From JADLBR01 sp964651705 (GTDB lineage: Bacteria; Verrucomicrobiota; Verrucomicrobiia; JADLBR01): a stretch of 64,000 bases of DNA. Below are positions 35,190 through 43,093 of this stretch, one piece after another. The stretch spans positions 1 to 64,000 of the forward strand of contig CAZYWZ010000002.1 of the NCBI GenBank assembly GCA_964651705.1, in the 5' to 3' direction. Every line of letters starts with the position of its first letter. Position 1 is the stretch's first letter. Below the pieces are notes generated by a model. The model was not told the DNA's origin. It did no database searches and saw only the letters and a program-made list of their open reading frames with translations. Made by a program: the position numbers and the translations under genes.

Positions 35190-35192
35190 GCC

Positions 35193-35221
35193 GCGGGGGC
35201 GACGCCGGGCGCCGCCCCCGC
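35193..35221 (+). terminator. GC-rich hairpin after fic
   Basis: A perfect 9-bp inverted repeat GCGGGGGCG / CGCCCCCGC with an 11-nt loop, starting 4 nt past the fic stop. There is no U-run, but position and stability suit a transcription end. Confidence 0.5.
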
Positions 35222-35337
35222 CTCACTCGATGCGGGCGCTCTTGGCCAGGTTGTGCCGGGCGGATCTTCTCGTAGATGAGCGTCGTGCCACCGCCCTCGA
35301 GCCGATCTCGATACGGCGCGTTGGGCCTGACCGACAT
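35222..35337 (-). pseudogene. Short coding-like remnant
   Basis: On the minus strand an ATG frame reads MSVRPNAPYRDRLEGGGTTL, then IYEKIRPAQPG; a neighbouring frame then ends HNLAKSARIE-stop. The two look like pieces of one gene joined by a frameshift. The first piece vaguely recalls an HNH/restriction-type protein N-terminus, but this is not firm. The rest of the gap to the FHA gene (35338-35651) holds no gene that I can support; it becomes AT-rich near 35575-35645 with the inverted repeat AATATTTGTCAAAATATT. Confidence 0.25.
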
Positions 35338-35651
35338 GAGGACCCCGCTTTAAGGATCGCGCGCCTCAGATTTCACGCCGTTTCACCACGGAATTGCGTG
35401 CAAGTCGATGTGCAAGATGACTACCGCCACCCCCGCCACCGGTCGAGCCATTCACCACCGCGACTGCGGCCGCCTCGCCCACGATCCCCCCCGGGTGCTT
35501 ACAAAATCGACGCTGATGTGTCCGCACTCGCTACAACAGACTCACCACCAGAGTGTTGCGTTATGCGACGACCTTCACGACAATATTTGTCAAAATATTC
35601 CATTTTTGCGCTTGCGCGCGCCCGGATGCGTGCAAAAATCCATCGTTCCAT

Positions 35652-36173
35652 ATGGCAGTTCGCCCAACCAGAGCCGCGGTGGGTATCCTGAATCCGAGCG
35701 AGGTGGTGGTGTGCATCCGTGGGACGGGCCAAGGGTTTCACGGGCAGATGTTCGCGTTGCCGCAGGAGGGCGGGAAGGTGGGGCGCATGCCGGACTGTGA
35801 CGTGCTGATCAACCATCCCACGATTTCGCGGTACCACTGTCAGATCGAGGTGACCTCGGATGGCGTGCGGGTGCGGGATCTGGGGTCAATCAACGGCACG
35901 TGGGTGAACGGCGTGATGGGGATGGAGGCGTGGGTGCATCAGGGCGATGTGCTGCGGATCGGCGAGGTCAATTTTGTGGTGGAGGTCCGGCCGAGGACCG
36001 ATTTCGACCCGGCTGGCGCGTTGCTGGCGCCACCGGTTGTGGACACGACAACGACCCGGCTCTTCGCCTCACAGAATGGGAAGGTCCAGCCGATCAAGTA
36101 TGAGGACATCCGCCGCGAGCGGACAACGCAGAAGACCCGCCTGACGGACCTGTTTCGCGGGCGCAGAGGTTAG
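35652..36173 (+). CDS. FHA-domain protein
   Basis: A 173-residue cytoplasmic protein with one forkhead-associated domain, which binds phosphothreonine peptides. After a short lead (MAVRPTRAAVGILNPSEVVV) the FHA hallmarks appear: GGKVGRMPDCDVLINHPTIS near 39-58, then SRYHCQIEV and LGSINGTWVNG near 78-88. Gly-Arg, Ser-Arg-x-His and Asn-Gly ligand positions are kept. The tail (about 120-173) is polar and basic. The ATG at 35652 lacks a clear ribosome site, and an open frame extends upstream without homology. It stands 139 bp before the HerA-like ATPase gene on the same strand. No Ser/Thr kinase is in the window. Confidence 0.85.
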   Translation: MAVRPTRAAVGILNPSEVVVCIRGTGQGFHGQMFALPQEGGKVGRMPDCDVLINHPTISRYHCQIEVTSDGVRVRDLGSINGTWVNGVMGMEAWVHQGDVLRIGEVNFVVEVRPRTDFDPAGALLAPPVVDTTTTRLFASQNGKVQPIKYEDIRRERTTQKTRLTDLFRGRRG

Positions 36174-36312
36174 CGGGCGCCCGATGCTGGGCGGTGGCAG
36201 GGCGTAGCGGCCACACCGCTTTGGATCCGGCGGAATCACGACGCGCGCCCCGGGGCGGTGGCGGCGACATTTCAGAATTGCACTGAGCGCGGTGGGCGCA
36301 AAGATTTTCCCC

Positions 36313-38697
36313 ATGACTGACTTCGAGAAGCTGGGGGTGTTTTATCTTGGCCGGGAATTCGACGCGGCATCGGGAAAACCGACGGAGGTCCCGCTCCTCT
36401 ACGACGCCAAGGATCTGACGACCCACGCGCTCTGCGTGGGCATGACGGGGAGCGGCAAGACCGGCCTCTGCGTCTCGCTGCTCGAGGAGGCGGCCATCGA
36501 TGCCATCCCCGCCATCGTCATCGACCCCAAGGGCGACCTCGCCAACATGATGCTCGCCTTTCCCGATCTGCGCGCAGAGGACTTTGCCCCGTGGGTGGAC
36601 CCGGCCGAGGCAGGCCGGCAAGGCATTGCGCCCGAGGCGCTAGCCGCCAAGACGGCGCAGGCCTGGCGCGAGGGGCTCGCCGCATGGGGCCAGAGCCCGG
36701 AACGCATCGCCCGCTTCCGCGACGCCGCCGATGCCGCCATCTACACCCCGGGCTCGCAGGCGGGGCTACCGGTGTCGGTCCTCAAGTCTTTCGCCGCCCC
36801 CCCGCCGAAGCTGCGCGAGGATCCGGAGGTTCTCCGGGAGCGCATCACCGGGGCGACCTCGGGACTCCTCGCGCTGCTGGGCATCGACGCCGACCCGCTC
36901 CAGAGCCGCGAGCACATGCTCCTCGCCAACATCCTCGAGGCGGAATGGCGCGGGGGGCGCGACGCCTCGATCGCCGACCTGATCCGCCTCATCCAGGCTC
37001 CGCCATTTGATCGCCTCGGCGTCCTCGATCTGGAGTCCTTTTACCCCGGCAAGGACCGCACGGCCCTCGCCATGCGCCTCAACGGCCTCCTGGCCTCGCC
37101 CGGCTTCGCCATCTGGACCCAGGGCGAGCCGCTCGACATCCAGAGGATCTTGTACACCCCGGAGGGAAAACCCCGCATCTCGATCTTCTCCATCGCGCAC
37201 CTCTCCGATCCAGAGCGCATGTTCTTCGTGACCCTGCTGTTGAACGAGACGATCGCCTGGATGCGCAACCAGCCGGGCACATCGAGCCTCCGCGCGATCC
37301 TCTACATGGATGAGATCTTCGGATTCTTCCCGCCGACGGCAAACCCGCCCTCCAAAGGCCCGATGCTCACCCTGCTGAAGCAGGCGCGCGCCTTCGGCGT
37401 GGGCTGCGTCCTTGCGACCCAAAACCCCGTCGACCTCGACTACAAGGGGCTCGCCAACTGCGGCACCTGGTTCCTCGGGCGACTCCAGACCGAGCGCGAC
37501 AAGGCCCGAATTCTCGACGGCCTCGAGGGCGCCACCCAGGGCGCCGGACGCGCCTTCGACCGGCCGACCATCGACAAGATGCTCTCTGGCCTTGGAAAGC
37601 GCGTCTTCCTCATGAACAACGTCCACGACAATGCCCCCGCCCTATTCCAAACCCGCTGGGCATTGTCCTACCTCGGCGGGCCCATGACCCGCGCCCAGAT
37701 CGAAAAAATCATGGCCCCGCGCAAGGCTGCCATGCCCGAGTCCCAAGCCGCGCCCGTTGCCGAAGCGGCGCCTGCCGGTGCCGCGGCCACCCCTCCCCCG
37801 GTCCCGTCCGACATCCCCCAGGCGTACCTCCTATCGGACAGGTCCGCCGCCGATGTCGAACTGCGGCCCTCCCTGCTCGCGGAGGCGAAACTGCATTTCG
37901 TCAGCGCCGCCGCCAAGATCGATGAATGGGCCACTTACCACGCGATGCTCGACGTCCCCGACCGCACGGAAGACGCCGATTGGGACCAGGGCGATTTGCG
38001 CGAAGGCCCGGCCCCTGAGGGTCATCCGGCCCCGCCCACCGGCGCCCGATTTGCCGACCTGCCCGCCTGCGCCCTCCAATCCAAGAGCTACGCGGCCTGG
38101 GCCAAGTCCCTGAGCCAATATCTGTACCAGCAGAGAAAGTTCACCCTCCTCCGTTGCCCTGCCCTCAAGCTCACCTCGCACCCCGGAGAATCCGCGGGCG
38201 ACTTCCGCATCCGGATTCGCGAGGCCCTTCGCGGCGAACGCGACAAGGCCGTCGAGGAGCTCCGCAAAAGGCACGCCGCCAAGTTGGCGCCCCTGGAGTC
38301 GAAGATCCGCACGGCGGAAGGACGGGTGGCGAAGGAAGCCTCCGAATATCAGGAGGCCAAGATGCAGTCGATGCTCAGCACGGGGGCTTCGGTCCTGGGC
38401 GCGCTGCTGGGGACACGCCGGCTGACGGTCACCAAGATCCGCAGTGTCGGCACCGCCATGGGCCGCATGTCACGCGCCGGCAAACAGCGCGACGACATCG
38501 GCCGCGCCAAGGAATCCCTCGATGCCCTCCGCCAACAGCGAGAGGAACTCGATGCCGAGTTCGCGGAAGAATTGGCGCAGCTGCAAGCCGCCCCCGACGA
38601 GAACGATGTCCTCATCGAGGAGATCTCCCTTCCGCCGCGCAAATCGGACATCTCCGTCGAGGCCATCCGCCTGGCCTGGGTGCCCACCAACCAATAG
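36313..38697 (+). CDS. HerA/DUF853-type ATP-binding protein
   Basis: A 794-residue P-loop ATPase of the HerA/FtsK-like superfamily. Walker A is GMTGSGKTGL near 43-52, followed by AIVIDPKGDLANMML; Walker B is AILYMDEIFGFFPPT; sensor-like TQNPVDLDYKGLANCGTWFL follows. After an Ala/Pro-rich linker (about 480-505) the C-terminal third has charged coiled-coil stretches (RDKAVEELRKRHAAKLAPLE; DSLDALRQQREELDAEF-like). Relatives are predicted to move or remodel DNA or act in conflict systems; the role here is unknown. The ATG at 36313 is preferred over a GTG at 36292. It follows the FHA gene and may be coregulated with it. Confidence 0.82.
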   Translation: MTDFEKLGVFYLGREFDAASGKPTEVPLLYDAKDLTTHALCVGMTGSGKTGLCVSLLEEAAIDAIPAIVIDPKGDLANMMLAFPDLRAEDFAPWVDPAEAGRQGIAPEALAAKTAQAWREGLAAWGQSPERIARFRDAADAAIYTPGSQAGLPVSVLKSFAAPPPKLREDPEVLRERITGATSGLLALLGIDADPLQSREHMLLANILEAEWRGGRDASIADLIRLIQAPPFDRLGVLDLESFYPGKDRTALAMRLNGLLASPGFAIWTQGEPLDIQRILYTPEGKPRISIFSIAHLSDPERMFFVTLLLNETIAWMRNQPGTSSLRAILYMDEIFGFFPPTANPPSKGPMLTLLKQARAFGVGCVLATQNPVDLDYKGLANCGTWFLGRLQTERDKARILDGLEGATQGAGRAFDRPTIDKMLSGLGKRVFLMNNVHDNAPALFQTRWALSYLGGPMTRAQIEKIMAPRKAAMPESQAAPVAEAAPAGAAATPPPVPSDIPQAYLLSDRSAADVELRPSLLAEAKLHFVSAAAKIDEWATYHAMLDVPDRTEDADWDQGDLREGPAPEGHPAPPTGARFADLPACALQSKSYAAWAKSLSQYLYQQRKFTLLRCPALKLTSHPGESAGDFRIRIREALRGERDKAVEELRKRHAAKLAPLESKIRTAEGRVAKEASEYQEAKMQSMLSTGASVLGALLGTRRLTVTKIRSVGTAMGRMSRAGKQRDDIGRAKESLDALRQQREELDAEFAEELAQLQAAPDENDVLIEEISLPPRKSDISVEAIRLAWVPTNQ

Positions 38698-38739
38698 CGG
38701 CGAGGGACCAAAGGCTGTGGCGGCGAGCGTGAGCGAGCC

Positions 38740-38912
38740 GATCCACCGCTCGCTCACGCTCGCGGACAGCGATTTCCCCGACCGTGACCCCGACCCGAAT
38801 GGCGAAAAATTGAGCCGTGTTTGGGAGGGCCCGCGGCCTCGCGGACCGGGTCGGCCGGGGCATCCCGCATGCGGGTGGCACGCGGACGCCGGGCCGGCGT
38901 CCCTCCCAATTG
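38740..38912. repeat. Partial D-type repeat plus GC-rich inverted repeat
   Basis: 38740-38766 holds CGCTCGCTCACGCTCGCGG, as in the D-type units at 40 and 63.8 kb. 38822-38910 is bounded by TTGGGAGGG and CCCTCCCAA, with many GC palindromes between (CCCGCATGCGGG near 38865). Nothing coding is seen in the 325-bp gap 38698-39022. Confidence 0.5.
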
Positions 38913-39022
38913 AAGGCATACCGGCACAGCTCTGGCCAAACGTCCCACCCCCCTTTGCTTAGCGCCATTCGGCCCCGCGCCCCTTGGAGGAATGGGACAT
39001 CGGGCGTATATTGGAAAGTGAT

Positions 39023-39775
39023 ATGGTGGGCATCGTTTCTCAGGCAACCCGTGTGGGGCTCTTCTCCGGTGGCGTCTTGCTCGCTTCCGCCCTGGGGTGC
39101 GCCCCGAGCGGGGCCGACGATCCCGCCGAGGTGCGCCGCTTGATGGTGGAACAGCAGATCATTGCGCGGGGCGTCCAGGACCCTCGGGTCCTCGACGCGA
39201 TGCGCGCGGTACCGAGGCACTTTTTCGTTCCCGTGGGCCTGATCGACGAGGCGTACGGCGATTACCCCCTCCCCATCGGACACGGCCAGACCATCAGCCA
39301 ACCCTACATCGTGGCGCTCATGACCGAATTGCTCCGACTGCAGCCCGGGCAAAAGGTCCTCGAGATCGGCACGGGCAGCGGATACCAGGCCGCCATCCTC
39401 GCGCATATCACCACCAACGTCTTTACCATCGAGATCGTCAAAGCCCTCGCCGACGAGGCCCGCGAGCGCCTCGCCCAGTTCGCCATTCCCGCCGGGCGCG
39501 TCATCTGCGGCGACGGATACCTTGGACTGCCCGACGAGGCCCCCTTCGATGGCATCATGGTCACCGCCGCCCCAGACCACGTCCCCAAACCCCTCCTGGA
39601 TCAGTTGAGACCCGGCGGCGGACGCCTCGTCATCCCGGTTGGCGAGACCTTCGGGCACCAGGAACTCAAGGTGATCGAGAAACGCGAAGACGGCACCCTC
39701 TCCGAATCCAACATCATCCCCGTCCGGTTCGTCCCCCTCACCGGCGACGCCGTCGAGCGGCACGGGAGGCGCTGA
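39023..39775 (+). CDS. pcm: Protein-L-isoaspartate O-methyltransferase, apparently exported
   Basis: Repairs isoaspartyl residues in aged proteins using SAM. The ATG at 39023 has a GGAAAG site about 6 nt upstream. Family motifs: RLMVEQQIIARGVQDPRVLD, MRAVPRHFFVPVG, GHGQTISQPYIVALMTELL, VLEIGTGSGYQAAILA (SAM motif I), and FDGIMVTAAPDHVPKPLLDQ. The 250-residue protein has an extra N-terminus MVGIVSQATRVGLFSGGVLL, then ASALGC, which looks like a signal peptide with a near-lipobox Cys. That would put it outside the cytoplasm, where SAM supply is unclear. Its TGA stop abuts CTCGAAAAT, the end of an intergenic repeat. Confidence 0.92.
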   Translation: MVGIVSQATRVGLFSGGVLLASALGCAPSGADDPAEVRRLMVEQQIIARGVQDPRVLDAMRAVPRHFFVPVGLIDEAYGDYPLPIGHGQTISQPYIVALMTELLRLQPGQKVLEIGTGSGYQAAILAHITTNVFTIEIVKALADEARERLAQFAIPAGRVICGDGYLGLPDEAPFDGIMVTAAPDHVPKPLLDQLRPGGGRLVIPVGETFGHQELKVIEKREDGTLSESNIIPVRFVPLTGDAVERHGRR

Positions 39776-39960
39776 CTCGAAAATTCCAGACGTGGCCACG
39801 GCCGTGAGGCCGTGGACCCGCTCCGTGTGTCAGGACGGTCGTTTCGGCAGCGTGCGCCAAGGCGCAGCCTACCACTTTCCGCCCCGGTGGTGCCCCGCGC
39901 GCGGGGCACGGGATCCGGTTCGAGAATTGGGTCGCGTGTAGCCGCGCCTTGGCGCACGCG
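39776..39960 (+). repeat. Mosaic intergenic repeat after pcm
   Basis: It opens with CTCGAAAAT directly at the pcm stop. Next is an E-type segment (TTCCAGACGTGGCCACGGCC onward, to 39819), also found inverted at 57835-57878. Then comes the right arm of the A-type core (39850-39872, GCGTGCGCCAAGGCGCAGCC-TAC) without its left arm, the conserved CCGCCCCGGTGG end and a 20-bp perfect palindrome at 39890-39909. A second unit start (TTCGAGAATTGGGTCGCG, 39919-39936) and left A-arm (39938-39959) follow. It is a composite of at least three unit fragments. Confidence 0.8.
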
Positions 39961-40018
39961 GAACACGCGCCCAAAACGCGCCGTAAGGCGATCCCCTCGA
40001 CTGGGCGACGCCCGATCA

Positions 40019-40160
40019 CCTGTATAGGACGCTTCGATGGGTCCCCGCTCGCTCGCGCTCGCGGCTACGCCGAAATGTCGCTCGTTAAACGCAGCAGCGG
40101 CGTAGCGGGGAGCGTGAGCGACCCGTGCGACGGCCCTGTTGCGGCGCGTTCTGGGACGCG
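40019..40160 (+). repeat. D-type intergenic repeat
   Basis: About 140 bp closely matching the reverse complement of 63722-63866: TATAGGACGCTTCGATGGGT near its start, CGCTCGCGCTCGCGGCTAC, then GGGGAGCGTGAGCGACCCGT. It lies directly upstream of the FAH-family gene and may carry or border its promoter. Confidence 0.75.
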
Positions 40161-40169
40161 TCTTGGGAG

Positions 40170-40197
40170 TTGTTGTCCCTCGCGCCGTAACTATTAT
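40170..40197 (+). promoter_or_regulatory. Candidate promoter of the FAH-family gene
   Basis: TTGTTG (40170-40175), a 16-bp spacer and TATTAT (40192-40197). The start codon at 40204 lies 7 nt past the -10, so the transcript would be leaderless or nearly so. No Shine-Dalgarno is seen, in agreement. The call rests on one imperfect pair. Confidence 0.35.
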
Positions 40198-40203
40198 CTC
40201 CGG

Positions 40204-41010
40204 ATGCGACTCTATCGACACATTGGGCCAAGCGGCACCCCGGAGTATGCCGCGGAAATGCGGGACGGCACCTTCCGCCGCATCGAGGGCTCCCCGCCAG
40301 GAGATTTCCAACTTACAGACGAACCCATCCGGCCGGGCAAGTTGCTCGCACCGATCGTGCCCCCAAACATCCTGTGCATCGGGCTGAATTATCGCCGCCA
40401 CGCCGAGGAGACCAAGGCCCCCCTCCCCGAGCATCCGGTGCTCTTCATGAAATCGACCGCCGCGCTCCAGAACCCGGCCGATCCCATCCTCATCCCGAGC
40501 CACCTCGCGAGCGAGCGGGTGGACTACGAATGCGAGATGGCCGTGGTCATCGCTCGCCACTGCAAGAACGTCTCGCGCGACCGCGCCCTGGAATATGTCC
40601 TGGGATATACCTGCGCCAACGACGTGAGCGCCCGCGATTGGCAGATCAAGTGGGGAGGTTCACAGTGGTGCCGGGGGAAGAGCTTTGACACCTTCTGCCC
40701 CCTCGGCCCGTGCATCGTCACCCGGGACGACATCCCGGACCCTTCAGGACTGCGTATACGGACCACGGTGAATGGCGAGATCCTTCAGGATGGCGATACC
40801 GGCGACATGATCTTCGATGTCCCGGCGCTCGTGGCGTTCCTCAGCGGCAGCACGACGCTGCTGCCGGGCACCGTGATCCTCACCGGCACGCCCCACGGCG
40901 TCGGCATGGCCCGGGAACCCAAGCGCTGGCTCCAGCCCGGCGATACCGTGATCGTCGAGATCGAAAAGATCGGTTCCCTCGTCAATCCCGTCGGCGTCGA
41001 ACCCTCCTAG
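40204..41010 (+). CDS. Fumarylacetoacetate hydrolase-family protein
   Basis: A metal-dependent enzyme of the FAH superfamily, whose members hydrolyse or decarboxylate 2-oxo acids such as acylpyruvates and 2-hydroxyhepta-2,4-diene-1,7-dioate. The 268-residue product starts MRLYRHIGPSGTPEYAAEMR; family motifs are ILCIGLNYRRHAEETKAPLP, ERVDYECEMAVVIARHCKNV (metal Glu pair), YTCANDVSARDWQIK (metal Asp), GKSFDTFCPLGPCIV and LLPGTVILTGTPHGVGM. The exact substrate cannot be assigned. It is 4 bp before the lipoate-ligase-like gene, so the two are cotranscribed. Confidence 0.9.
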   Translation: MRLYRHIGPSGTPEYAAEMRDGTFRRIEGSPPGDFQLTDEPIRPGKLLAPIVPPNILCIGLNYRRHAEETKAPLPEHPVLFMKSTAALQNPADPILIPSHLASERVDYECEMAVVIARHCKNVSRDRALEYVLGYTCANDVSARDWQIKWGGSQWCRGKSFDTFCPLGPCIVTRDDIPDPSGLRIRTTVNGEILQDGDTGDMIFDVPALVAFLSGSTTLLPGTVILTGTPHGVGMAREPKRWLQPGDTVIVEIEKIGSLVNPVGVEPS

Positions 41011-41014
41011 CACC

Positions 41015-41668
41015 ATGCTCCGCGTCATCCGAGACGGTCCAGGCGAACCCGCCTGGAACATGGCCGCCGACGAGGCGCTGCTTCGCCACCGTGCCGGTCC
41101 CGTCCTGCGGCTCTACGGATGGACGGTCCCCGCCGTCTCGATCGGATATTTTCAGACCCTCTCGGTCGTCCCCGCCGGCCGGCTTTTTGTCCGGCGGTTC
41201 ACGGGGGGTGGCGTGGTGGACCATGCCGCAGACATCACCTATACCGTCGTCTTGCCACCCGATCACCCGCTCGCCGTCGCGGGCACCGGCGCCAGCTATC
41301 GGCTCCTGCACGAGGCGGTCGCCCGGGCGCTCCGGATTTCCGGCGTCACCTGCACCCTGTCCCATGGCTGCGCATCCGTCGATTCCGCCTCCTGCTTCCA
41401 GAAACCTGTCCGCTTCGATGTGATCGGCGCGAGCGGAGAGAAGCTTGCCGGGGCCGCCCAACGCCGTTCGCGCGACGGCGTCCTCCACCAAGGCAGCATC
41501 CTAGCCCCGAACCTGTCCCCGGCCTTCCCCGACGCCCTGTGTCGCGAGATCGCTACCCTGTTCGGCGGACAGGCGCCCCCGGATACCCTCTCTTCCGAAG
41601 AGCGCGCCACAGCCGCCGACCTCGCCACCTCCCGCTACGGCACCGACGCCTGGAACCGGCGCCGCTGA
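41015..41668 (+). CDS. Lipoate/biotin ligase-family protein
   Basis: A 217-residue member of the BPL_LplA_LipB family, which attaches lipoate, octanoate or biotin to carrier lysines. It begins MLRVIRDGPGEPAWNMAADE, a typical LplA-like opening. The key motif VRRFTGGGVVDHAADITYTV is near 59-78, and the lysine segment SGEKLAGAAQRRSRDGVLHQ is near 141-160, followed by GSILAP. This short form resembles octanoyltransferase LipM or an LplA-like catalytic domain without the C-terminal accessory domain. Its start is 4 bp after the FAH gene. The C-terminus WNRRR-TGA is formed at the edge of an intergenic repeat whose end word CTGACTCGAAAAT contains the stop. Confidence 0.88.
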   Translation: MLRVIRDGPGEPAWNMAADEALLRHRAGPVLRLYGWTVPAVSIGYFQTLSVVPAGRLFVRRFTGGGVVDHAADITYTVVLPPDHPLAVAGTGASYRLLHEAVARALRISGVTCTLSHGCASVDSASCFQKPVRFDVIGASGEKLAGAAQRRSRDGVLHQGSILAPNLSPAFPDALCREIATLFGGQAPPDTLSSEERATAADLATSRYGTDAWNRRR

Positions 41669-41794
41669 CTCGAAAATTGGGTCGCGACGTAGGCTGCGCC
41701 TTGGCGCACGCGGACGGTCGACTCGGCAGCGTGCGCCAAGGCGCAGCCTACCATTTTCCACCCCGGTGGTGGCCCGCGTGCGGGGCTTGGGATC
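41669..41794 (+). repeat. A-type intergenic repeat between the ligase gene and nuoH
   Basis: It starts with CTCGAAAAT at the stop codon of the preceding gene, then TGGGTCGCGAC. A perfect 23-bp inverted repeat follows (41689-41711 with 41729-41751; arm GTAGGCTGCGCCTTGGCGCA-CGC) around a 17-nt loop. The unit closes with ATTTTCCACCCCGGTGG and a weakened GC palindrome. The remaining 62 bp before nuoH show only a GGGG ribosome site. Confidence 0.85.
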
Positions 41795-41856
41795 TCCGTC
41801 ACCCGAAACACGCCTTGCCTCCAGCCGCATCCCCGCTTTCATTGGGGTTTCTGAAT

Positions 41857-42984
41857 ATGGACTGGATCGCACTGGGCATATCGCTGGCGAAATCTGCGTG
41901 CGTCATCGGCGCCGCCATGGGGGTTGTCGCCTATACCGTCTTGGCCGAGCGCAAGGTCAGCGCCCTGATCCAGGAGCGCGTCGGCCCGAACCGCGTGGGC
42001 CTCCCGATCATCGGCCTCGGGAAATCCCTGGCGCTGGGCCAACCGGTGGCGGATGCCTTCAAGCTCATCCTCAAAGAGCAGTTCACCCCGGCGCACGTCA
42101 AGCGCCTCTATTTTTGGATCGCCCCCGCCCTCGCCGTCGTGCCCCCGCTGCTGGTCCTTGGCTTGGTTCCCTTCGGCAGCGTGCTCGACCTCCGGGCGCT
42201 CGGCATCGACCTCTCCATCGCCTGCGTGGTGGCCGACATCGACGTGGGCCTCCTCCTGGCCTTCGCGGTGGCCTCGCTCAGCGTCTACGGCATCGTCTTG
42301 GCCGGATGGGCCTCGAACTCAAAGTACCCGTTCCTCGGCGGCCTGCGCTGCAGCGCCCAGCTCATCTCCTACGAACTCTCCCTCGGGCTATCCGTCGTAC
42401 CCGTGCTCCTCGCCTCTGGCTCCCTCAACCTCCCCGACATCGTCGAATACCAGAAGGCCTGTGGTTGGTTTGCAGTCCCCATCATCGCCGATGGCTGGTC
42501 TGTGGCCTCGATCGCCCTCTGGGTGCCCATGGGAATCTCCTTCATCATCTTCTTAGTCTCCACCTTCGCCGAGACCAACCGCCTTCCCTTCGATCTGCCC
42601 GAGTCCGAGACCGAGCTCGTCGGTGGCTATCACACGGAATATTCCGGCATCCGTTTCGCCATGTTCTTCCTCGGCGAGTACGTGGCACTGGTCGCGGCAT
42701 CGGCCCTCGCCGTCACGCTCTTCTTCGGCGGATGGAGCCTCCCCGGGCTCGGGTTCCCCCTACTCCCGTCCGGCGAGGGCAATCTCACCGCCGGCCTATG
42801 CAACATCCTGGTCTTCGCGGCCAAGACCGTGGCCTTCATCTTCTTCTTCATCGCGATCCGCTGGACCCTGCCCCGTTTCCGCTATGATCAGCTCATGCGA
42901 CTCGGATGGAAAGTCTTCCTCCCGCTGGCCATCGGCAACGTCATCCTGACCGCCGTCATCCTCGCTTTCGCCGAGAGGGTCTGA
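41857..42984 (+). CDS. nuoH: NADH-quinone oxidoreductase subunit H
   Basis: The membrane subunit of complex I that helps form the quinone site. The 375-residue protein has eight to nine membrane segments. Conserved stretches: MGVVAYTVLAERKVSALIQE, RVGPNRVGLPIIGLGKSLAL, QPVADAFKLILKEQFTPAHV, GWASNSKYPFLGGLRCSAQL, ISYELSLGLSVVPVLLASGS, and ETNRLPFDLPESETELVGGY, then HTEYSGIRFAMFFLGEYV. The ATG at 41857 has GGGG about 10 nt upstream. No other nuo gene is in the window, and the gene is flanked on both sides by A-type repeats, so it stands apart from the usual nuo operon. The TGA stop coincides with the repeat end. Confidence 0.96.
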   Translation: MDWIALGISLAKSACVIGAAMGVVAYTVLAERKVSALIQERVGPNRVGLPIIGLGKSLALGQPVADAFKLILKEQFTPAHVKRLYFWIAPALAVVPPLLVLGLVPFGSVLDLRALGIDLSIACVVADIDVGLLLAFAVASLSVYGIVLAGWASNSKYPFLGGLRCSAQLISYELSLGLSVVPVLLASGSLNLPDIVEYQKACGWFAVPIIADGWSVASIALWVPMGISFIIFLVSTFAETNRLPFDLPESETELVGGYHTEYSGIRFAMFFLGEYVALVAASALAVTLFFGGWSLPGLGFPLLPSGEGNLTAGLCNILVFAAKTVAFIFFFIAIRWTLPRFRYDQLMRLGWKVFLPLAIGNVILTAVILAFAERV

Positions 42985-43093
42985 CTCGAAAATTGGGGCG
43001 CGATGTAGGCTGCGCCTTGGCGCACGCGGACGTTCGATTCGGCAGCGTGCGCCAAGGCGCAGCCTACCATTTTCCGCGCCGGTGGTGCCGCCC
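42985..43093 (+). repeat. A-type repeat filling the space between two convergent stops
   Basis: It starts CTCGAAAAT right after the nuoH stop. A perfect 23-bp inverted repeat pairs 43005-43027 with 43045-43067 around a 17-nt loop. It ends ATTTTCCGCGCCGGTGGTGC-CGCCC at 43093, the base before the stop codon of the convergent propeller gene (43094-43096). The repeat is the entire intergenic region. Confidence 0.9.

Noticed and set aside
42360..42580. Short antisense frame inside nuoH
   Set aside because: Shadow of the strongly conserved membrane protein; no independent signal.
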